Assembly: GCA_008933995.1 (NCBI GenBank)
Contig: WARS01000014.1
Location: 5,751,192 to 5,815,191 of the forward strand
Direction: 5' to 3'
Source: Datnioides undecimradiatus
Taxonomy: Eukaryota > Chordata > Actinopteri > Lobotiformes > Datnioididae
DNA: 64,000 bases
In this document: positions 13,376 through 25,100 of the stretch, piece by piece
Layout of the letters: each line of letters begins with the position of its first letter
How positions within the stretch are numbered: the first letter of the stretch is position 1
Made by a program: the position numbers and the translations under genes
The notes under the pieces: model-generated
What the model was told of the DNA's origin: nothing
Databases searched by the model: none
What the model saw: the letters and a program-made list of their open reading frames with translations, nothing else

Positions 13376-16300
13376 CATCACCTCACATCACGCTAGCTTT
13401 GAATAAGAGAAACTATACCTCAAAATAGTGAGAATGAAAGTACAAAACAAAACAAAAAACAAAACAAAAAAAACAAACAAAAGAAGCTTTTGTCCTCACC
13501 CTTACAGGTAATAATATTTTATTCAGAATAAGTGTAAAGAGATATCCATCCATCCATCTTGAGACATCACAAATGGCTCCCTCAGTTGGGGGAACTACAC
13601 GGCCAACTCTGAGCATATGATCCAGCCACAGCATTCTCTCCACTGAACTTGGTACACAGCTGCCACATTCCTAGATGGGTTTTACCAGAGGGCAACTTTC
13701 AGCTCAGTGATATTCAGTGATCTGCCTATAAGCCTACTGACAAAGTTGTCGATAGACCGTCCCCAAACATGTTGAATTAAAGGTTCCCCCCTCAAGCCCC
13801 CGCAAGCAGCAAGAGCATCAGGCCTTTGTTTCCTCTTGGAAGAAGACTCACAAGAGAGTGTCGTTAATTTAATGGTGACGCAGTTGAAGATGTTTGAAGG
13901 AAGACTCCGCCGACACTGTCTTGCTTGTATATTAAAGAGTTTATTACAGAAAGTACAGAATCAAAAACAGGTTCCATGGAAACCTGGAGAACCTCTAGGG
14001 GCCAAATGGGAAGTCTCCTGATTTGCTCTTAGAGCTTGCTTTATATACACCTTGTCTACCAGAAAAGCTAGGGTAGAACATCTGGCACTACATAAACCTG
14101 AAGCTCTGTATATCACAGAAAACCCTATGGAAAATAAGAGAGATAAGTAGCAAAGGACACCTCGCTTTTAGACATTAATCTTTAACCCTGGTTCCTTTAC
14201 TCTGACAATCTCATGGGTACCAGATATCTTCTGAAAACATTAGAAGTGAAAAACACCAGCTGAAACTTATAGATGATGCAGAAATACTTCTGAACTATGC
14301 ATGAACTTACAGCACACCTCAAGAGTCAGGTTGGCGCTGCCCATTTAATAAGACTCAAGGTCGAATGGGTTCACCGTGGCTTTTTGAACACATTCTGAAA
14401 TTTCCCAGCTCAAACATGGGAGTGAATTTGAGGCCCATGTACGAGCCGCATTAATATGCACAGGCACTTGAAGCAGCCGTGTTTGGCCTTGAGAATCACA
14501 GGCACAAAAAATAAACCCGGTACAGACATTACAACTTCAAGGGCTTGGTCCAATGGGACATCGGGAAAACGGAGAGAGCATCCAGACAGCTGCAGGGTTG
14601 CAACACTGTACATGTGTGTGTGTGTCTGTGTGCGTATGTGTTGCAATGTTGGGGCACGGTGGGGGGGCAGAGCAGGAAGGGTGGTGTTGGTTTGGGGAGT
14701 CATGGGACAGATGAAGAGGATTTTTGAATCCCTTTACAAAATATCTCTCATCACTCCTTTTTTTTCCATCTTTTGTTGTGAAACTCAATTATCCCCTGTT
14801 GTGCGTGCGTGTGTTTGTGCATGTCAACCATTGCATGAGACCATTTCATAAACTAACTCTTCTCCTCTGTATTGAAGTATTAAAGACTTCTGGCATAGAA
14901 AAGCATGGACCAATGGGAGATTTTCATGTTTTAACCATTACAAGATTCGTCTTGCATGCAAGGATGAAACTTTGGGTTTGACCTGAGTGTCTCTTTATAA
15001 ACATGGTGATCAGACGCAGATTTAAAGAAACATCCTCCATATCCTCAAAAATATATCCACCTAATTCACCTAATTCAATAATCATTTTAAACATTCATAT
15101 TGACCGGTTTTTGAGGGGTTGCAGTAACAGTTATTGCTTTTAGTCATTCCTTTCCACTTGTCTTCAAGGTCATTAGGAAACATTCACTGCTCATGCTGCT
15201 GAGAATCAGCTGATTTATGTCAGAGCTTTTATTAAGCCCTTGAGTGCCTGATTTAGTACAAATCATTGGCCTACATCAGCAGACATGCCCAATCTGGAGT
15301 GTCTGTCGGCTAATGATTTCTTGAATATTCTCTCATAATCCATATCACTGGGCCGGCCATGCCTCAAAGGTAAGCCTCTTAAGAATTCAGAGAATTTTTT
15401 CAGCGCATGGATGAGCATGTAATCCTTTATTTAAAGAGAAAACATGAAAATCAGCAAAACTGACATTACACGCTTTTCACATGATAGCAGTCATATATTA
15501 TTTTAATAGACATAATAGACAAAGAATAATGTGACTGGAGACGGTGCCAGGTTACTCTGGTGTGTCTGACATACAGGGCTCTTTATTTCCTGTCATATTT
15601 GTGTCATTTAGTGTCCTGAAATCTTTAGACTCTGAAGCACCCAGTGGTGGGTCAGTTGTTAAACAGCATTGTTCAAACCCACAGAAATTTATTCTAAATT
15701 CTGTTCAAAGACCACACATTATGCAAAGATGCCAAGTATCTCAGGATGGGTTTGTGGGACCAACAATTTAAATGATGCAGAAAACCTGGTTGTTTCCCAT
15801 GTATTTCCATTCAATCCGACAGTGTGATACAGCAGTTTTTCTCTTCTAATCTAAAGAGCCTCAAAAGTTCAAGAGGTCAAACTGATGATGAACCAATGAT
15901 GAGGAAACAAGAAAGATTCTTTTTGTGACTTAAACTGTGCCTTGTTTGATGGAGGGGTATAGTACATTGAAATTTGTCACATTAAAAATAGGAAGGACGA
16001 AGGTTGTGTGGTCGTGTGGTTTTTGCGGCAAAAATAGCTCTAATGACTAAGGCACTGAGGAAGAAATGATCTGAAATGAAAAGTTCCAGTAACGTGCTGA
16101 TTTTTTTCCCAACATTACCAGAAAGGGGGGGGGGGCATGTGTGAAAACAGAGACTCTTAACATCTTTGAGGATGACATCTGTGTGCTGCAGAGGAATGTT
16201 TGTCAGGTTCGTCACCATGGAGATCAGCCTAAGGATGGAGCAGTTTAAAGTGAGACCACCGCTCACACTTATTTGTCTCTCTCTGTCAGCCTTTTGTTTT

Positions 16301-17770
16301 GTTTTTTAAACTGGGCCACATTTGGGGTTAATATTGGATCTTCTAATCCCATTAGGACTCTATCAGGAACTACTGTAAACTTCAAAGTGAGCAGGTTTCC
16401 TGGGAAAGAGGATGAACAATGTTTACAGATCAGGAAGAGGTTTACAGCAACTGCCCAGCAGTGTCCCTCTGCCAAAGCCACGTAGACTACAAAGCAACAT
16501 GGCCAACAGCACGTCCTCTCCTCACAAACACACCCACACGCCCACACACATTCACACATACTCACACAGGTGCATAGCGATGCCGTATTGACTTCAGGAG
16601 ATGTAATGCGTATAACCATGTGTATAATGGTGATAATGTCTGTTAATGGTTTAATAATATCAGACTGTGCTAATGACAATAATGGTGCACCAGGAATAGT
16701 CACCTCCCAAAATAGAGCAGGGGATGGATGTGATTAAACACACTCTACAGAAAGGTCCTTTGTTTGGTGTGTGTGTATGTGTGTGTGTGTGTGTCTCCCC
16801 GTTGGTTTAATGGCAGGGCTGATGGTTATGGTGTGAGGAGGTTTTACGAGATTGCTCCTCCTTTTGGTGTGTGTTTGGTGCCTTTGTTCATGTGTAAGTG
16901 CATGTGTGTATCCATGTGTTTGTGTGTATGAATGTGTCTCATGCGCTGAGAAAATGAACGCTGGACGTTTTGTATCATTTTTCTGTACTTTGCACATCAG
17001 CTTCCTTAAGAACCGTCCATCTCTTGTTTGTCTGCCACACACATGCATGCAGATATTGTCTCTATATGTGACAATGAGTGTGTTGTTGCGACTTAATCTG
17101 AACGTTACAGAAGAGTCATAAATGTGACAACGCTGAGTCTTTATCAGCAATGTCCCGCAACACAGTCACCACTGATCACACCTGCACTCGCAGGAACAGT
17201 CTCTTCTTCAGATGATACATTAACCTGAAACAAAGGACTTTTTGTTGCAGTTCCATCTATTCTTTGAATCAGAGCACCAGTAATGCACCCAATCACCTCG
17301 GTCATGTTTTATAAATGTGGCCCTTTTAGGAAAAGTAACTCTAGTCATAGTTGTGTTCAGAAATGTTGTGTTTCTCAGTGAAATTCGTTGAAACTGTAGA
17401 ATCTAAAGTGAATTGGAGGCAACAAATGGTAAGTGTTTGGAGAGAACAAATGTCAGGGGGTGTGAGTATCTTGTGTTTTGAAGTTTGATCCTGCGGGGAA
17501 GTACCTTGGAGGCTGAACCATTCCCATGACAGCAGTCCGCTCTGAAAGCTTTGCAGCACGTCAGAGAGGACAACTCATCTTTCATCTCTACTGTGTACCT
17601 GCACTATGTGCGGTTACGTCACAGTCCAATTAACACATAAGTATTTAATTGTCGTTAAGAGCTGGAAATACTGAAAAGTTGCACATTTTGAAAAAAGTAT
17701 ATTTAAAAAGTTCAGTCGTGCATGTTACTTAAGTTCAAATAAGCAGACGGGGAAAGATGCTCGTGTCTGC
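13376..17770. other. intergenic, upstream flank of ednrb2
   Basis: No coding exon found. The region holds A-rich low-complexity sequence (13440-13485), GT tracts (14610-14635), an 11-base G run (16125-16135) and a GT microsatellite (16767-16794). Possible regulatory blocks near 15190-15360 and 17229-17246 are described in the findings. Confidence 0.5.
16767..16794. repeat. (GT)n microsatellite
   Basis: GT tract with a single A interruption. Confidence 0.85.
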
Positions 17771-17775
17771 AGTGT

Positions 17776-17845
17776 GATTGGCTGCCTGCAGCCTCCCGGC
17801 TTGCGGCTATAAAACGTCGCACATTCCCTCCTTGCGTCAGAGCAC
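17776..17845 (+). promoter_or_regulatory. TATA-box promoter of ednrb2
   Basis: An inverted CCAAT box (GATTGG, 17776-17781) is followed 27 bp later by TATAAAA (17808-17814). Transcription would then start near 17838-17845, directly upstream of a stretch ending in a consensus splice donor at 18034. The spacing and the downstream exon make this the best promoter candidate for the receptor gene. The start site itself is inferred. Confidence 0.65.
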
Positions 17846-18033
17846 GGAGCAGGGAGCGGAGGACCCTGACACACAGCGGGACTCAGTGGACACACCGTGA
17901 GCCTTCACTGTTGGAGCCCACCAAAGAAACCATAATTACTCAAAAGGCATCAGAACATTTAGTGGCGCTCTGCTGGAATACTGATCTGGAAAACTTTGGC
18001 CTGGACCACAGCGGCACAGCAGCAGTGAGTCCG
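17840..18033 (+). other. non-coding exon 1 of ednrb2 (5' UTR)
   Basis: The sequence starts about 30 bp after the TATA box and ends with CCG|GTGAGT, a consensus donor at 18034. The matching acceptor (CTTTCTCTGCAG, ending 21995) opens exon 2, which carries the start codon. No long frame begins here. The left boundary is approximate. Confidence 0.6.
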
Positions 18034-19317
18034 GTGAGTTTAAACTTCATCGATGTAATTAAATGTCGAGTTTAATTGTAAGTAGTAAAGGAGTGGTTGA
18101 CTGTGCACTTTGCGCAGAAGTAACCAAAGCCACATGACTTAAGTTACTGCAACTCTTTTGATAAATTACTTCTAAAGTGGCGCAATGCAGAAAACATGTA
18201 CTTTACATGGAAAAGTGCATCTCTCTGTCTCTGTTTGTATCTTTTCGATCCTGAATCGGTCTGTGAGTTCACACAGCCAAACTACAGGATTCGTGATTTA
18301 TCAATTATTATTCTTCGGGATCAGCAGTCGCAGAATGACGAGTTTGCATGTCACGTTTCATATTTACCGCCATTAAAACGCATTCAGCCTTTCGTTCTGC
18401 GTTCTGTACTTGCTGAATGTTTTATAAGCTGTTTGTTGGACTGGGGGGCAGAGATGCTCTCATACCATGACGAACTCGTTTTCATGCGCTTTGTTGCAGC
18501 TCGACTCATTACAGACGGGTCTATCCATATAGTCACACAGCTTGTGCACTTTTTTCAGCCATGTGCAGCTTATGTGTTGTGTATGTGATGGATAACTGCC
18601 CCCACAATAACACATTGAGTTTAAATTTGAATAATGAAACTATGATCAGTTCGCTGGCTTCATGTCCTATATAGACAGGATTTATTGGATCTTTTCGGGG
18701 GGGCACTAAACTCCAGGGCACTGGCAGAAAAACTATATCTCACACTTCGACAAAGAATCGAAAATGAGGCTATAAACTTTAACTGTCCCATTCGTGTGTT
18801 TAGGTGCAGCGGAGCTGAAACTTTCCAACTTTTAAAAACAACATTGCTTTGGTGTTTGCATTTCTTCTCGCAGCATTCCTGTTATGACCATAAGGTGTTC
18901 CTGTTATTCCAAACTGGAGACATGGAGGAGGACACAATAACAGGAACACCTTGCAATGTCAATACAACACCAAAAGCTGCATGTTAGGAAATGATCCCAG
19001 AGCTGAATCAACACACATTTTGTCACAAAGTTTTACTGTAAACATTTTAACCTTCGCATGCAGGATCGGTTGCAGGAGTACACTGTGTTAGGTTCTGTCT
19101 GTAATTGTGTCCTGCACACTAATATTTGAGTTGTGTCCTTGTGTTTTGCATAACTAAACAGCGTTGGAATGTAACCGCATTCGTATTTGCGCATTCTACA
19201 TTTGTACATTTTGTGAGTACGCTTACTCAAATACTACATTGAGTTCAGTTCGACACGATTTTGCTTTAAAAAACTGACCATGAGCTTATAAAACACCTCT
19301 GGTAGTTAAAGAGTAAA

Positions 19318-19800
19318 CCAGAGATTCCCAGATGTTTTGGCTTGTGACCCCTCACAAACAGCTGTTGTTATCAGCTTCATCAGAGAGACATTTCCTCTTT
19401 CACGTGGTTAAATTACTGTTCAAATGAAACCATGTGAGCCCTTTAGATGAGAAATTACTGAATCTCCAAAGAGGTCAAATTATCCAATCTTTCACAAGAA
19501 AAAAAGCAAAGATTAGAAAAACAGGGTCAGAAAAGGCTAAATGTGTACTTCTTTCCTCCCCCATTAATCATCTCATGACCCCTCAGGTTTATCTAATGAC
19601 CCTTTGCAGGGGTCCACCCCCTTAAGTTGAGCCCCACTGGAAGAAACTACCTAATTCTATATAAAGTCTGTAAAAATAGTTGCTGCTTAAACACGGATGC
19701 ATCAGTATTAACTAATTACTTGTAATTGTAACTGAGTATTTTAACAATGTGGTATGGATACTTTTACTGCTGCAACAAATGTAGCAAAACACATGTAAAA
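19318..19800 (+). mobile_element. dispersed fish repeat (GTGACCCCT / GCTGCTTAAACAC family)
   Basis: Two diagnostic blocks recur in this order in a repeat common in percomorph genomes: a pair of TGACCCCTC words (19348 and 19577 area) around a central spacer, then TATATAAAGT, TGCTGCTTAAACAC and TATGGATACTTTTACTG. A second, oppositely oriented copy of the latter part is at 24345-24690. I know the family only from memory. It sits in ednrb2 intron 1 and codes for nothing. Confidence 0.5.
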
Positions 19801-20735
19801 CGCTGGTATAAACGGCTACGCCAGTTTTATGATCTTGCAAATTGCCGGATTATGTCTATTAAACTTCGTCAGATGGTAGAGTCACAGATGCAAGACAAAT
19901 AAAAGCATTTAGACGGCTCATTTTACAAGCTCAGAATCAATGGCTCATCTAGTTTTTTTCCACATTTCATTTCATAGACATTTGTTTTTTGGTGTTTATT
20001 CGATTTATAATATGAATCCTTGACATTTATCTCTCAGTCGCAGCATCTTCCTGCCAACTTTCGCTGCGTCTCTCTCGCCTTCAGGTCACTCTCGTGACTC
20101 CTGTCCTATCAGTCGCTGAACATCAGCTCTCACTCTTTCCCCTCTTCTGACTTTGCCTTTCCATTTCCTCCTATTGTTCAAATAAAGCGTACAAACTGTC
20201 ATTCATCTGAATCTTGGCCTCCTTTATTGCTGTTCCTGTTTTCTTTGCGCTTTTTGTTTTTTGGAACACATTTTCTCACTTCTCATGCTCTTCTTCCCGC
20301 ACACACAAACACATATTTTCTGACCCCTGCTAGCACCCTCTTCACTTTCACTCTGCTGCCTGCCAACTTTCCACCTCCTTCTATCTAAGAAGTAAAGCCA
20401 GCAGAGCCAAAGGTCGGAGATGGTTTCTAAAGTAAAATGTATTAGATTAAGAGGATCAGGCCAATTAAAACTCAGCTTTCCAATTGGATCAGACAATCCT
20501 GCTCTAACATGGCCTAATGAGGTACCATGTTATACAACACAAAGGCATAATTCAGATGATAGAGACGATATGTATGGACGATGGCCAACTTTTTCAAAAC
20601 TGATTTCTTGTGATATGTGTGTGAGTTCATCTATGTGATTTTGTGTCTTTGTGTGTGTGAACAGAACGACCCTCTGTGTTTTGGAGCCAAACGCGGCTAT
20701 GAATGCCAGTTGTGTTTGAGAGAGTGTGTGTTCAT

Positions 20736-20737
<2 letters not shown>

Positions 20738-20769
<32 letters not shown>
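20738..20769. repeat. (GT)n microsatellite
   Basis: About 14-15 uninterrupted GT units followed by TATATA. Likely polymorphic. A shorter GT tract lies at 20917-20936 and a CA tract at 21104-21123. Confidence 0.9.
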
Positions 20770-20773
<4 letters not shown>

Positions 20774-21429
20774 CTCTGTGTTTTTATGGCAAAAGCGCAT
20801 TTGAGGATGCGATCATAAAGTATTGAAAAGTAAACTCTGCATTTGCCCACAAACCTTTGCCTTTCCAAACTGTCGTGTCAAGTGGTTTACACTGCTGCTT
20901 AGAGATCTTGTGTGCGGTGTGTGTGTGTGTGTGTGTAGGAGATTCTTTGCCTTGATAGCATATTTCTACAGATATTGCCGCCCTCTTCAATAAACCCATT
21001 TATCCCCACAGAGGCTCCAGGGCATTCTGGGGGTACACGTGATTCTTAAGAGGCTCAGAGCCTCTCTAGTCTCGTCTATGCGAGGAAGAAAGTATCACTG
21101 TCATACACACACACACACACACAGACTGGACACACATAAGCACTGTTTCTCCTCTAACCTATAACCCCTGTCAGCACTATTTCATTTTTGTGGTTCACGT
21201 GTCACTCCTTGTTCTCTTTTTTACATTTCTTTACACTTTTCCATTATACTAAAATGGGATTTTTAAAAGATCAAAATCAAAATGATTTTAATGCCCGTTG
21301 ATTCAGGAAACATATGCTCACAAACAAGGCTCAAGCTTGATCTGTTTGAGTGAACTTTGCCTGACAAAGCATGCTCTGTGGTTGCTTAGTTCATCACCCA
21401 GTATTAAGTTGCATGTGAGTTTAGTTGTC

Positions 21430-21910
21430 AACAAATCATAAGTCTGTCCTAATAAGCTAAATGCAGTTACATGTTAGTTCACTGGTTTAACACATTAACG
21501 CATTCTAATAAGCACTACACACAAAGGCTGATGAGAATGTGAAAACAGTTTTGCAGGTAGTTGGTTAGAATTTAAAGTTATTTAAAGTTTAAAGTTATGG
21601 ACAAATTAAACCCAAGTGGCACTTTATCCTAAGGGAGATGAGATTATGTGCTCCAAAATTCATGGCAATCCATCCAATTGTTGTCAAGACATTTTTATCA
21701 AAAGCACAATGCTGATGATATAAAGTCTTGGGATTCATCATCTCAGGACCATGACTGTCTGTAAAGAACTTCCCAGCATACCATCCCAGCGAGTAGATGG
21801 TTGAGATATTTCTTTAGAAAAGTGAAACCTTTGACGTACTGGTGGCTCTATAGAAAAAATCATCAAAGCCAGTAGGGTTTATCCTCAGGAGATCCTGATC
21901 ATTGGTACAA
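21430..21910 (+). mobile_element. dispersed fish repeat (CATGGCAATCCATCCAATTG family)
   Basis: The words TTCATGGCAATCCATCCAATTG-TTGTC..GA, GGACCATGACTGTCTGTA and AGTAGGGTTTATCCTCAGG occur in the order seen in an abundant percomorph interspersed repeat. The GTTTTGCAGGTAGTTGG block upstream extends it left. A copy of the left part lies at 24755-24990. Non-coding, within ednrb2 intron 1. Limits are approximate. Confidence 0.5.
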
Positions 21911-21995
21911 AGCCCCATCTAACAGTTGATTAGATCTACATGCAACTGTTTTTGTGTTTGTGTGTAACATGATGTTTCATCTGCTTTCTCTGCAG

Positions 21996-22173
21996 GACTA
22001 ACAAGCTTGGACAACAGACGTACGGCGCCAGGCCTGGGACGAGGCCCAGTGTGTGTCTGTGTGTCAGTGTGTGAGTATGTATGTGTGAGTGCCTTTAAGT
22101 GTGTATTTTTAGACAGCCGTGTGCCTTTGAGTGAGCAAACGTCTTGCTGTGTGAGTGCGAGGCTCATGCAAGG
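21996..22173 (+). promoter_or_regulatory. 5' UTR of ednrb2 exon 2 with three upstream ORFs
   Basis: The exon opens after an acceptor ending 21995. Three upstream ATGs precede the receptor start. ATG at 22077 gives a 3-codon frame ending 22088, and ATG at 22081 gives 5 codons ending 22098. ATG at 22166 gives 3 codons whose TGA (22175-22177) overlaps the main ATG in an ATGA configuration. A GT-rich tract (22050-22090) lies within. Upstream frames like these usually lower translation of the main frame. The effect here is inferred. Confidence 0.55.
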
Positions 22174-25100
22174 ATGAGGGCCATCGCTCTGCTGTGTCTG
22201 CTGATGGTCGCCGGGGTCGGGGCGTCCCGGTTCGTCCGCGACTCCCAGGGTAGCTCAGAAGTTGCAGAACCCCCCAAGAACAATGCCTCCATCCCTCTTC
22301 CGCCCCTCCAGCCGGCCAGGCCACGGGGCTCCTTCCCCCCCATGTGCATAAAGCCAACAGAAATCAAGTACGCCTTCAAGTACGTGAACACCATCGTGTC
22401 CTGCTTGATCTTTGTGGTGGGGATCATCGGCAACTCAACCCTGCTCAGGATTATTTATAAGAACAAGTGCATGAGAAATGGACCCAACGTCCTGATTGGC
22501 AGCTTGGCACTGGGGGACCTGCTTTATATCATCATCGCCATCCCCATCAATGTGTTTAAGGTGACCACTTTCATTATTTGCACCTGTCTGTAATTGTTTT
22601 CAGTATTTCTTCTGTTTGCTTGTTGTGACCTTTGGGGGCTGAAGATGTTGCTTCATAGTTAGCTTAAAACCATTAAATCAAATGAATTTCTCTGATTTAT
22701 ATAAAATGATAAGAGCTTTTGACCATGCAGCTTTTGACCATGACATAAAATGTCACTTCAACAAGTCAATTCACACGATTTCCAAAAACATAACCTCAAA
22801 TTAATTCAATTTATTCCCCATCATTGGGTCTGTGTCTAATTTACTATGACATTAATCTAAAGCTATTTCACTGTGCCGCACTTTCACAGTGAGCCGTTTG
22901 CAGCGCCTTTCTTGGCACATGCTGCAGTTAGCTGTGGTTTATTTACGAGTTTATTTCGGCCGGCTCTGTTCACATTCAGTGTGTTTTATGTGGTTTTCTT
23001 CATTTCCTCATTCAGTATAGACTCCACCCAGACTACAAGGGATAATTCAAAGTCCTAAACTCAATAAAAGCAGACGTGTGCCAAACATTAAGAGACACTA
23101 GGGATTTGTAGAGAAACTATGTCTTTGTTTTTTCTCACTTGCCTCATGTGAGTGAAGGGAAAACATCCAGCAGGCTTGGGTGTAAATGCAGTCGGTGCCA
23201 AATGTGCGACTCATACTGCAACCACAATTGTGTACCAGTAGAAAACCAGACGAAAACAAAACGTGAAACTTGTTTTATTTTGCCTAATCTGATAAGACTC
23301 ATTTGAATTAAGTTGGAATGCTGTGCCTCATGATTCAAGCACCATATTTCTCTGATTCATGCCTTCATTTTTTTTTAAAGGTTAACTTAAAGCATTTGTG
23401 ACAATGCACCGTGATGTTAAACGCAATGAGAGTGAATAAGATTTAACCAGAACCAGGATCTGCTGATTTGAATGGACATGCTTTTGAAAATTGGAGGGTC
23501 AAACAAGCTGGCGTGCTAACATGCATAGCTGTAGCTCTCTATAAGAGGCTGACTAATAGGCACTCCGCAGTAATTAAATGTGTATCCTGCTTTGGGGAAG
23601 AATACACTACCCTAATGTTGAACTGATTTTAATACCCCTGGGAGAAGGACTGAAGCAGTGGGGAGGAACACAGTTTTGTTGCTTTTGGCTTCAGCTGATG
23701 CAGTAATAATCAAAGACATAAGGAGGAAAGGACACTGTCATGAACCACAAAGAGGTCTCTGTGTTTCTTCAGGTCACACTTCTCAAACTTCTCTCATTAC
23801 CAATGGCTTTCTCTTACAGCTAATAGCCGAGGATTGGCCATTCGGTGTCTACATCTGCAAGCTGATGCCGTTCATCCAGAAAGCTTCAGTGGGAATCACC
23901 GTCCTCAGCCTTTGTGCCCTCAGTATTGACCGGTGTGTAGGCGTCTACTCTCCACACACACGACAAACATTTGTCCTGAAAAGCAGCTAACTAAATATCC
24001 ATGTATGTGTGTCCGCTGTTTGTGCAGCTACCATGCAGTGACGTCATGGAGCAGGGTGAAGGGGATGGGCATCCCCCTGTGGAAAGCAGTGGAGGTGACT
24101 CTGATCTGGCTGGTTGCGGTGCTGCTCGCGGTCCCTGAGGCGCTAGCCTTCGACATGTTGGAGATGCCGTACAGAGGCACCAAGCTGCGTGTGTGTCTGC
24201 TGCACCCAGAGCAGACCACCAGCTTCATGAAGGTGAGCGCTTGATTATTTGTGTGACCTGTTAACAGCTGGTGAGAAATCTTAAGGAAAAGAACAAAAGT
24301 TTTTATGAATAAAATGTTATGAAAATATCACAATGAGGTAGTTATGGTGCTCAATGGCCTCTATCAGAGTTGTATATTGAATATTATTTTAATAGATTAT
24401 GATTTATTATGCATTGATGTTTAAGCAGCATTTCAATGTGACAGCTGGTTGATTTTGAGTTCATTTTAGGCTCAAAAACTGTTGTTTACTGTAGTTTAAT
24501 CTAATAAAACATCAAATTTATATCTCTATCATAGATTTTATACATTAAATGTGAAGCTGCTAGTAACTATATCTGTCAAACATAGTGAAGTAAAAAGTAC
24601 AACACTTGCTTTTGAAATGTAGTTGAAGTTTTAGGTAGCACACAATAGAAGTATTCAAGTAAATTGCAAGTACTTGAATGAGTTAACTTGGATACACTTC
24701 ACCAACACCCTTTAAATGCATGTATGGACTTATTCTTTGCAACAGCACAGCACTGATGTGAGCTAAATGCTAACTTCAGCATGCTAACATGCTCACAAGG
24801 ACCGACTGTGATGCTGATGCAATGCAAAGCTGATGTTAAGCAGGTATATCCTTATGCTGGGCACCACCCCAGTTTAATGTGATGGCATGCTACCATAATC
24901 AGAGCTAAGCATAAAGCATAACTGAGGCTGATTGATGTCATTAGTTTTGCAGTTGCCTGGTTAATTAAATCTTTTCGATCTGATGAATAATCAGAGGTAG
25001 GCTTCATTTTCATAGTAATCCACCCGGTGCAGTATTTGTTGACATGTGTCAGTATGGACTCACATTGTTCTTATTTCAGTTTCACTGCTAGCAAAGCTAA

